Source: Campylobacter gracilis (GTDB lineage Bacteria; Campylobacterota; Campylobacteria; Campylobacterales; Campylobacteraceae). Taken from it: a DNA stretch of 64,000 bases. Each line of letters begins with the position of its first letter. Position 1 is the first letter of the stretch. The stretch spans positions 1 to 64,000 of the forward strand of contig NZ_JAHAFS010000003.1 of NCBI RefSeq assembly GCF_018374135.1. The letters run 5' to 3'. The notes under the pieces were generated by a model. The model saw only the letters and a list, made by a program, of their open reading frames with translations. It was not told where the DNA came from and ran no database searches. Below, one piece after another: positions 23,874 through 30,906 of this stretch. The translations under genes and the position numbers were made by a program.

Positions 23874-25424
23874 ATGGAAAATGTTTCAAGACGTGATCTG
23901 CTCAAAATGAGCCTAGTTGGCGCGGGTGCTTTAGCGCTCGGCTCCGTAAACGCAAACGCTGCGGTAAGCTCTAAAGACGTCAAATTCGACGAAGAGTGGG
24001 ACGTAGTTATCGTAGGCTCCGGTTTTGCAGGACTTGCGGCGGGTATCACCGCAGCCGAAAAAGGCAACAAAGTCCTAATCCTAGAAAAGATGGGACGCGT
24101 CGGCGGTAACTCCGTTATTAACGGCGGTATATTTGCCGTTCCAAACAGCGACAAGCAAAAAGCAGAAGGCATCAAAGATAGCAACGAGCTATTTATCAAA
24201 GACTGCCTAAAAGCCGGCCGCGGCCTAAACCACGTAGATCTAATCGACACCATCGCTACTCGCGCGCAAGATGCATATAAACTAACTCTAAAATGCGGCG
24301 CTAAATACATAGATAAAGTTACTCACGCAGGCGGACACAGCGTACCTAGATCGCTTCAAACCGCTAACGGCTCGGGTTCGGGTATCGTTCAACCGATGGT
24401 AGAATACTTTAAAAACCAACAAGGTTGCGAGCTAAGACAAAGAGCTAAATTTGACGAGTTTGTACTCGGCGAAGACGGCGGCGTAGACGGAGTGATCATC
24501 AGAGAGGATTATAAATTTGATCCAAAGAGCCAAAAAGACGACGCCGAAAATACTACGGGAACTAAAAAAGTTATAAAAGCTAAAAAAGGCGTAGTGCTAG
24601 CCGCAGGAGGATTCTGCCGCGATGTATTCTTTAGACAAGTCCAAGATCCGTCTATCTTGCCTACTACGGATAGCACCAACCACCCGGGCGCAACCGCAGG
24701 CGCTATGAAAGAAGCGTTTAGAATCGGCGCTACCCCTGTTCAGCTAAGCTGGATACAATTCGGTCCATGGGCATGCCCTGATGAAAAAGGCTTTGGCGTA
24801 GGCTCTATGTTTAACGTAAACGGAAGCTTCCGCTACGGAATTTCAGTAGATCCAAGAACCGGCAAACGCTATATGAACGAGCTAGCAGACCGCCGCACCC
24901 GCTCTCAAGCTATGTTTAAAGTAATCGACGCGAAAGCCGATATCTATCCTATCAACTTCTGCGACTCTGAGGGCGTAAAAAATATGGTCATACCTGAACA
25001 CTACACTAAACCGCTGGAATCTGGCGTACTAAAGAAATTTGAAACTCTAGACGAACTAGCGGCGGCTTATAAAATCCCTGCCGCAGAGCTAAAAAAGACG
25101 GTAGAGAGATATAATAGCTTCGTTAAATCAGGCAAAGACGAGGACTTTGGTAAACCTATGGATAAAACCACTACAAACGGCGTAGATATCTCTAAACCGC
25201 CGTTCTACGCTATGCGCGGTACGCCAAAACTCCACCACACCATGGGCGGTATCGACATCAATACCAAAGCTCAGGTTATCTCGCTACAAACAGAGATGCC
25301 TATTCCTAGACTATTTGCCGCAGGCGAGATCACCGGCGGCGTACACGGAGCTAGCCGCTTAGGTAGCGTGGCGATAGCTGACTGCTTAACATTCGGTATG
25401 ATTGCGGGAGAGAATATAGGCTAA
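23874..25424 (+). CDS. Tat-exported FAD reductase, flavocytochrome c / fumarate reductase superfamily
   Basis: 516 aa. Twin-arginine signal SRRDLLK (residues 5-11) and Ala-x-Ala cleavage region (NANAA). FAD-binding GSGFAG (48-53), LILEKMGRVGGNSVINGG, and the C-terminal HHTMGG (about 454) and HGASRLG (Arg about 495) substrate/hydride region; an Arg is also present in ELADRRTRSQ. No heme motif, so electrons must come from a separate partner. The His of the fumarate reductases' HPT block is absent (the region reads WIQFGPWACPDEKGFG), so fumarate is probably not the substrate; urocanate, methacrylate or another enoate reductase activity is possible. Strong ribosome binding site. Its codons are more AT-ending than its neighbours, suggesting high expression. 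Confidence 0.88.
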   Translation: MENVSRRDLLKMSLVGAGALALGSVNANAAVSSKDVKFDEEWDVVIVGSGFAGLAAGITAAEKGNKVLILEKMGRVGGNSVINGGIFAVPNSDKQKAEGIKDSNELFIKDCLKAGRGLNHVDLIDTIATRAQDAYKLTLKCGAKYIDKVTHAGGHSVPRSLQTANGSGSGIVQPMVEYFKNQQGCELRQRAKFDEFVLGEDGGVDGVIIREDYKFDPKSQKDDAENTTGTKKVIKAKKGVVLAAGGFCRDVFFRQVQDPSILPTTDSTNHPGATAGAMKEAFRIGATPVQLSWIQFGPWACPDEKGFGVGSMFNVNGSFRYGISVDPRTGKRYMNELADRRTRSQAMFKVIDAKADIYPINFCDSEGVKNMVIPEHYTKPLESGVLKKFETLDELAAAYKIPAAELKKTVERYNSFVKSGKDEDFGKPMDKTTTNGVDISKPPFYAMRGTPKLHHTMGGIDINTKAQVISLQTEMPIPRLFAAGEITGGVHGASRLGSVAIADCLTFGMIAGENIG

Positions 25425-25430
25425 TTTGCG

Positions 25431-25450
25431 GCGTCTTTCGGACGCTTTTT
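25431..25450 (+). terminator. Intrinsic terminator of the flavoprotein gene
   Basis: GCGTC, loop TTTCG, GACGC, then TTTTT, 6 nt after the stop codon. Confidence 0.8.
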
Positions 25451-25639
25451 ACGGATTTTGTTAAAATTTGACTTGATAGGCTATATGCCTTATCTTCGTC
25501 AAATTTTAACTTCTTCTGCTTGCAGCTGCGAGCTTGCGAAGCAGAAAACCCCAAAAATCGCCTCGAAACACTTGCAAATTTTATTTTGTATCGCAGGCTG
25601 AATTTAAAGTTAAATTTGAAAATTCGGCTTGCGGTACTT
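25436..25639. repeat. Structured direct repeat, copy A
   Basis: About 200 bp, similar to copy B (25741-25925) some 303 bp downstream. The best-conserved block, at 25553-25605, contains AAATCGCCTCGAAA and TGCAAATTTTATTTT. Hairpin 1: GTTAAAATTTGAC (25460-25472) with GTCAAATTTTAAC (25498-25510). Hairpin 2: CGCAGGCTGAATTT (25592-25605) with AAATTCGGCTTGCG (25620-25633), 14 pairs with two G-U. No coding frame. Confidence 0.75.
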
Positions 25640-25740
25640 CATTAAATTTTATCGCTAGATGAACGAAATGTTCTGTCTGCGCTCTAAAATTTAGATCCGC
25701 CTCGCCTAAAGCTCGCGATAATTCGTTTTAAATTTGCATT

Positions 25741-25925
25741 TTTCGAGCGCTTTTACGGAGTTTGCTAAAATTTTGCCCGACAGACTATTTTTGCTTCGTT
25801 TCACTCACAACTGCAAACAGAAGTCTAGCTTGAGCAAAATTTTAGCTTCTAACTCAAAAAATCGCCTCGAAATACTTGCAAATTTTATTTTATATCGCAG
25901 ACTGAATTTGGTCTGCGATACTTTT
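25741..25925. repeat. Structured direct repeat, copy B
   Basis: Diverged copy of the element at 25436-25639. Hairpin 1 arms are GCTAAAATTTTGC (25764-25776) and GCAAAATTTTAGC (25834-25846). Hairpin 2 arms are TATCGCAGAC (25893-25902) and GTCTGCGATA (25911-25920). The arms differ from copy A, yet each pair stays complementary. Confidence 0.75.
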
Positions 25926-26067
25926 ACCTAATAAACTTGAAATTTTATAAATACCTCTGTCAAAATTTTAAAAATATATGACGTTAAAACTTTGCCGCGC
26001 GAGCGAAATTTTGTATCACGTCTTACTAAAATTTAAAATTTTAATAAAAATTATATATTCCGCACGA

Positions 26068-26073
26068 TATAAT
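26068..26073 (+). promoter_or_regulatory. -10 box of the ABC importer operon
   Basis: TATAAT about 50 nt before the ATG at 26123. A short perfect hairpin (GCTCGC at 26083-26088, GCGAGC at 26092-26097) lies in the leader, upstream of AAGGAG at 26112-26117. Confidence 0.65.
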
Positions 26074-26122
26074 CGCGCATCTGCTCGCAGCGCGAGCGAT
26101 AGCTAAATTTCAAGGAGATGCA

Positions 26123-26866
26123 ATGAAAATATTTAAAGCCCTGCTCGCAACAGCGCTGATCACCGTTACCTTAGGCGCTAAGACGCTCAAAGAGGGCACG
26201 CTCGTAATAGCCACGGAGGGGACCTACTCGCCGTATTCTTTCTATGACGAGAAAAATAATCTTACCGGCTTTGATGTCGATATCGCTCGCGCACTAGCAA
26301 AAGAGCTAGGGCTAAAAGCGGAATTTTTAACCGCGCCGTGGGATGCGATGCTGGCGGCATTTGACGCAGGCAAAGCGGACATAGCGATGAATCAAGTAAG
26401 CATCACGCAGGAGCGCAAGAAAAAATATAATTTCAGCGAGCCTTATACCGTGGCTTATGCCGCGCTGGTAGTGCGAGCTGACAATGAAGGGATTAAGAGT
26501 TTTGCGGATCTTAAAGGCAAAAAAAGCGTCCACTCCGCTACCAGTAACTGGGCTGACATGGCGCGCAACTATGGCGCCGAGATCGTCACAGCAGACGGAT
26601 TTAGCAAGGGCGTGGAGCTCATCATAGCTCGTCGCGCAGACGCTACGATCAACGACAACATCACATTTTTCGACTATATGAAGCAGCGCCCAAACGCACC
26701 GCTAAAGATCGCAGCTCAAGGCAATGAGCCGATCTATTCAGCTGTGCTGCTTAAAAAGGATGATGAGCTGACGGCGCAGATAAATTCCGCGCTAAAATCG
26801 CTAAAGCAAAAAGGCGTGCTGAAAGAAATTTCACTTAAATATTTTGGCAAAGACATTACGGAGTAA
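26123..26866 (+). CDS. Polar amino acid (probably cystine) ABC binding protein 1
   Basis: 247 aa. Sec signal peptide MKIFKALLATALITVTLGA; mature domain is SBP_bac_3: EGTYSPYSFYDEKNNLTGFD, VDIARALAKELG, TAPWDAMLAAFDAGKADIAM. The PWDxMLxxFDxGK pattern resembles FliY/TcyJ-type cystine binders. Paralogous to the next gene, which precedes one permease and one ATPase. Cystine as ligand is inferred from family and from the trans-sulfuration enzyme downstream. Confidence 0.88.
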   Translation: MKIFKALLATALITVTLGAKTLKEGTLVIATEGTYSPYSFYDEKNNLTGFDVDIARALAKELGLKAEFLTAPWDAMLAAFDAGKADIAMNQVSITQERKKKYNFSEPYTVAYAALVVRADNEGIKSFADLKGKKSVHSATSNWADMARNYGAEIVTADGFSKGVELIIARRADATINDNITFFDYMKQRPNAPLKIAAQGNEPIYSAVLLKKDDELTAQINSALKSLKQKGVLKEISLKYFGKDITE

Positions 26867-26959
26867 ATTCTACGACCGCTTAGTTGAAGCGTGGAATTTT
26901 AAACTTAGCTGAGCGGGATTTCGCATTTTAAATTTCGCTCATAAAATTTTGGAGGAATT

Positions 26960-27709
26960 ATGAAAAATTTAATAAAAACTTTGCTTGCGTGCGCGCTTTT
27001 AATATGCAGCGCAAACGCTAAAACGCTACGCGAAGGCACGCTTAAAGTAGCTACCGAAGGCACCTTTTCGCCATTTTCGTATTATAACGATAAAAATGAG
27101 CTCGTAGGATACGACGTAGATGTCGCGCGTGCAGTCGCCGAAAAGCTTGGTCTAAAAATAGAATTTCTAACTGCGCCTTGGGATGCGATGCTTGCAGCAT
27201 TTGATGCAGGCAAAGCAGACGCTGTGTTTAATCAAGTAAGCATTACCGACGAGCGCAAGAAAAAATATGAGTACTCCGTGCCCTATACCGTCGTTTACGG
27301 CGCCATCATCGTGCATAAAGATAACAACGACATTAAAAGCTTCGAGGATTTAAAAGGCAAGAAAAATGCAGACTCCGCTACCAGCAACTGGGCGCAAGTC
27401 GCTAAAAAATACGGCGCGCAAAACGTAACCGTCGATAGTTTCGCCAAAAGTATGGAGCTGCTGATCGCTCGCCGCGTAGATACCGTCGTGCGCGACAATA
27501 CCGTATTTTACGACTTTTTAAAGCAGCGCCCGGACGCTCCGATTAAGATCGCTGCAAAGCTAAAAGATGTCGATTATAGTGCTGCAATCGTGCAAAAGGG
27601 CAATAAAGAGCTCGCAGATCAAATCAGCAAAGCCTTAAACGAACTCAAAGCCGAAGGCAAGCTAAAAGAAATTTCGCTTAAATATTTCGGCAAAGATGTG
27701 AGTGAATGA
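26960..27709 (+). CDS. Polar amino acid (probably cystine) ABC binding protein 2
   Basis: 249 aa, paralogue of the preceding protein with the same architecture (signal peptide ending SANA; TFSPFSYYNDKNELVGYDVD; TAPWDAMLAAFDAGKADAV). It differs in the ligand loop region (VFNQVSITDERKKKYEYS) and in the C-terminal lobe. It ends in a 4-bp overlap with the permease gene. Ribosome binding site GGAGG. The duplicates may differ in ligand or affinity. Confidence 0.88.
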   Translation: MKNLIKTLLACALLICSANAKTLREGTLKVATEGTFSPFSYYNDKNELVGYDVDVARAVAEKLGLKIEFLTAPWDAMLAAFDAGKADAVFNQVSITDERKKKYEYSVPYTVVYGAIIVHKDNNDIKSFEDLKGKKNADSATSNWAQVAKKYGAQNVTVDSFAKSMELLIARRVDTVVRDNTVFYDFLKQRPDAPIKIAAKLKDVDYSAAIVQKGNKELADQISKALNELKAEGKLKEISLKYFGKDVSE

Positions 27710-28374
27710 ACGAAACAAGCAGAATTCTAGAGCTTGTTAGCAGCTCGCTAGAGCCGATGGCGCTAGCTCTGCTGCAAGTTACGATCCCGCTTACGATAAT
27801 CTCATTTCTGCTCGGGCTCGTGCTTGCGGTGTTAACGGCGATCGCACGCATCGCAAATTTTAAAATTTTAAAGCAGCTAAGCGAAATTTATATTTGGATT
27901 TTTCGCGGCACTCCGCTTTTGGTGCAGCTTTTTATCGTCTATTTCGGGCTTCCAATCATCGGGATCACGCTTGATGTTTGGGCTGCTGCGATCATTACCT
28001 TTAGCCTAAATATCGGCGCTTACGCTTCAGAGGCGGTGCGAGCTGCGATCCTATCGGTACCAAAGGGGCAATGGGAGGCGGCTACCTCGCTAGGCATGAG
28101 CTACGCTCAAATTCTGCGCCGCATTATCGCTCCGCAAGCAGCGCGCATATCACTACCGCCGCTATCAAATATATTTATCTCTACGCTTAAAGACACTTCG
28201 CTCGTAGCCTCGATTACGATGGTCGATATGTTTATGGTCGCTCAACGTATCGCCGCACGGGCATTCGATCCGCTTACGTTATACGTACTGGCGGCGCTAT
28301 TTTATCTAGCAGTCTGCACCCTTCTTACGTTCTTACAATCCAAGTTAGAGCGACGATTTTCAAGGTTCGTGTGA
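27706..28374 (+). CDS. Amino acid ABC transporter permease
   Basis: 222 aa inner-membrane permease of the HisMQ type, about five helices. The EAA loop that contacts the ATPase is EAATSLGMSYAQILRRIIAPQAARISLPPL; an RGTPLLVQLFIVYFGLP motif precedes it. Only one permease gene is present, so it probably acts as a homodimer. Overlaps with both neighbours indicate tight coupling. Confidence 0.92.
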   Translation: MNETSRILELVSSSLEPMALALLQVTIPLTIISFLLGLVLAVLTAIARIANFKILKQLSEIYIWIFRGTPLLVQLFIVYFGLPIIGITLDVWAAAIITFSLNIGAYASEAVRAAILSVPKGQWEAATSLGMSYAQILRRIIAPQAARISLPPLSNIFISTLKDTSLVASITMVDMFMVAQRIAARAFDPLTLYVLAALFYLAVCTLLTFLQSKLERRFSRFV

Positions 28375-29108
28375 TGATAAAATTTACGAACTTAACTAAG
28401 CGCTTCGGCGATCACGTCGTGCTAAATGGGCTAAGCTTAGAATTTCGCGACGGGCAAACGACAGTGATTTTAGGAAGCTCCGGCTCCGGCAAATCCACGA
28501 TGCTGCGCTGCATAAATCTGCTCGAAATTCCAAGCGGCGGCGAGCTACAGCTAGGCGAGTTTAAGATAAATTTCGACGCTCCGCATAAAACAAGCGAGTA
28601 TCATCCATTCCGCGCTCATACGGGCATGGTTTTTCAAAGCTTCAATCTCTTTCCGCACCTCAACGTCTTGCAAAACGTTATCGAAGCGCCCATACACGTG
28701 CTAAAGCAGCCACGCGAGCTTGCCGAGGCAAATGCAATGGCACTGCTAAAAAAAGTCGGTATGGCGGATAAAGCAAGCGCGTATCCGGCTCGCCTCTCCG
28801 GCGGTCAGAGCCAGCGCGTGGCGATCGCGCGGGCGCTTGCGATGCAGCCTGAGTTTTTGCTGCTGGATGAGCCTACGAGCGCGCTTGATCCCGAGCTTGA
28901 GGCGCAGGTGCTAAAGACTATCGCCGAGCTTGCCGCAGAGGATCGCTCGCTCATCATCGTCACGCACAATATGGGCTTTGCACGCAAGATCGCAGATAGA
29001 ATTTTATTCCTAGACGGCGGAGTTATCGCATTCGACGGCGACGCAGAGGAATTCTTCGGTAGCAACGACGAGCGCATAGCTAAATTTATCGGAGCGATGA
29101 GCTTTTAA
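28374..29108 (+). CDS. Amino acid ABC transporter ATP-binding protein
   Basis: 244 aa. Walker A GSSGSGKST, Q-loop VFQSFNLFPH, signature LSGGQSQRVAIARAL, Walker B FLLLDEPTSALD, H-loop IVTHNM. Start placed at the ATG at 28374 (AAGG at 28362-28365) rather than the GTG immediately before. Energises the preceding permease. Confidence 0.93.
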   Translation: MIKFTNLTKRFGDHVVLNGLSLEFRDGQTTVILGSSGSGKSTMLRCINLLEIPSGGELQLGEFKINFDAPHKTSEYHPFRAHTGMVFQSFNLFPHLNVLQNVIEAPIHVLKQPRELAEANAMALLKKVGMADKASAYPARLSGGQSQRVAIARALAMQPEFLLLDEPTSALDPELEAQVLKTIAELAAEDRSLIIVTHNMGFARKIADRILFLDGGVIAFDGDAEEFFGSNDERIAKFIGAMSF

Positions 29109-29133
29109 ATCCATTAAATTTCAAGGAGAAAAT

Positions 29134-30270
29134 ATGAAAATAGATACCCTAATCGTAAAGGGCATAGAGGCTAAGTCCAACCCCTACAACGCGGTCATTC
29201 CGCCGATATATCTAGCCAGCACCTTCGTGCAAGAAAGCCTGGATGATTTCGGCAAATACGCCTATTCGCGCGGCGCAAATCCTACGCGCAACGCCTTTGA
29301 GGAGCTTTTTGCAAAATTTGAAGGCAGCAAATACGCCTTCGCGCTAGCCTCGGGTATGGCGGCTACGAGCGCTGCGTTTGCGCTGCTTAAAAGCGGCGAT
29401 CGCGTGCTGCTAAATAACAATGTCTACGGCGGCACCTATCGCTACGTAAGCGGGATTTTTAAAAATCAAGGGATCAATTACGACTTGGTGGATGATCTAA
29501 ATTTGATCACCGAAATTCCAAGCGACGTTAAAATGGTATTCATCGAAACGCCCTCAAATCCGCTTTTGCGCGTAACCGACATTGAGCGCATAAGCGAGCT
29601 CGCACATAAAAACGGCGCGCTTGTGGTGATGGATAATACCTTCTTAACCCCATATTATCAGCGCCCGCTAGAGCACGGCGCAGACGTCGTGGTTTATAGC
29701 GCGACCAAATACATAGGCGGGCATGCCGATCTGATCGCCGGCATCGTTACGACGAACGACGATGAGCTTGCCGCAAGAATTCAGTTTATGAAAAATACTC
29801 TGGGCGCGACGCTCTCGCCTACCGACGCGTATTCGCTAATACGCGGACTTAAAACGCTAAGCGTGCGCTTCGACCGCCAGAGCGAAAATACGCTAAAGAT
29901 AATAGAATTTTTACGCAGCAATCCTGCGGTAGAGGCGGTAAATTTCGCAGGCTCGCACTCTGAGAGCGAAAAAAAGATACAAAATCGCCAAGCTAGCGGT
30001 ATCGGAGCGGTCATCTCGCTGGTGCTTAAGCCGCAATACGACTATAAAACCTTTGCGCGCAGCCTTGAGCTATTTGATCTAGCTGTGAGCCTAGGCGGCG
30101 TAGAGAGCCTGATCTGCCACCCCGCGTCGATGACGCACGAGAGCTATCCGCGAGAGCTGCAAGAGCGCATCGGCATCAGTCAAAATTTGCTGCGCCTAGC
30201 CATAGGCATCGAAAACGCGGACGATCTCATAGCAGACCTTACCGCCGCGCTAGAAAAATCAAAAAAATAG
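29134..30270 (+). CDS. Trans-sulfuration enzyme (cystathionine gamma-synthase/lyase family)
   Basis: 378 aa PLP enzyme. Family blocks: YSRGANPTRNAFE, ASGMAATSAAF, NNVYGGTYRYV, DNTFLTPYYQRPLEHGAD, and the PLP lysine in YSATKYIGGHAD; then HPASMTHESYP near the C-terminus. It could act as cystathionine gamma-synthase (MetB), gamma-lyase or methionine gamma-lyase; the motifs do not settle which. It lies 25 bp after the ABC importer (own AAGGAG), so sulfur amino acid uptake and conversion are probably one transcript. Confidence 0.88.
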   Translation: MKIDTLIVKGIEAKSNPYNAVIPPIYLASTFVQESLDDFGKYAYSRGANPTRNAFEELFAKFEGSKYAFALASGMAATSAAFALLKSGDRVLLNNNVYGGTYRYVSGIFKNQGINYDLVDDLNLITEIPSDVKMVFIETPSNPLLRVTDIERISELAHKNGALVVMDNTFLTPYYQRPLEHGADVVVYSATKYIGGHADLIAGIVTTNDDELAARIQFMKNTLGATLSPTDAYSLIRGLKTLSVRFDRQSENTLKIIEFLRSNPAVEAVNFAGSHSESEKKIQNRQASGIGAVISLVLKPQYDYKTFARSLELFDLAVSLGGVESLICHPASMTHESYPRELQERIGISQNLLRLAIGIENADDLIADLTAALEKSKK

Positions 30271-30906
30271 GCGGCGCGGAATTTGCGCAAGCTCGCGGAA
30301 TTTTTATGCAGACTTGTAAAAATTTACGCGGGCGGGTAGAATTCATGCCAAAATTTCGTCCAAAATCCTTATAGCTTCGCTCGTGAGGCTATAAGGGCGC
30401 GGTCTTTACGAACCGGCGCGCATGGCGTATTTAAAAAGACCCGCCGCCGATCATTTCATCTTACAAAAATCTTTTTTCGCAAAACCTATGTCCATTTTCT
30501 CGCGGGCTAAATTTTGTATGAATTTTCACTCGTTAAATTTCACACGGCACGCGGCTTTGCGTAAAATTTAAATTTAAAAATTCCGCCACTACGCCGCTGA
30601 AATGAAATTTTAATTTATACGCACGGCAAGATTTATCCAGACCTCTTGCTAAAACACATCGTTTAAATTTAATTCGGATAAATCTATCTAACCGCCGTTT
30701 GATATTGTCTGGCGGAGAGCTTAAATTTAATCAAAAATTTAAAGGCAGCGGCGATCTGTGCCGCACCACGCCAACCGCTCCGTCTAAATTTAGCGTAATT
30801 AAATTTATCAAACGGGCAAATTTAAGCTCCGTCCTGCTCAAAATTTAAAATTCTACGCGCCGTTTAAATTCTGCTTAAAATTTTAGCCGCTTTAAATTTG
30901 GCGGAG
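30271..30906. other. 636-bp convergent intergenic region
   Basis: No gene. A perfect 9-bp hairpin (CCTTATAGC at 30367-30375, GCTATAAGG at 30388-30396, 12-nt loop) lies 97 bp past the trans-sulfuration gene; it has no T tract on the plus strand. The rest is AAATTT-rich. Confidence 0.6.

Larger units (their letters stand above)
25425..26122. other. 698-bp intergenic region (terminator, structured repeats, promoter)
   Basis: No protein gene. It holds the flavoprotein terminator, both structured repeat copies and the promoter of the ABC transporter operon. Confidence 0.7.

Noticed and set aside
23874..25424. Naming the flavoprotein fumarate reductase
   Set aside because: The His of the fumarate HPT block is absent and there is no heme domain.
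30367..30396. Hairpin after the trans-sulfuration gene as its terminator
   Set aside because: The 9-bp stem is perfect, but no T tract follows on the plus strand.
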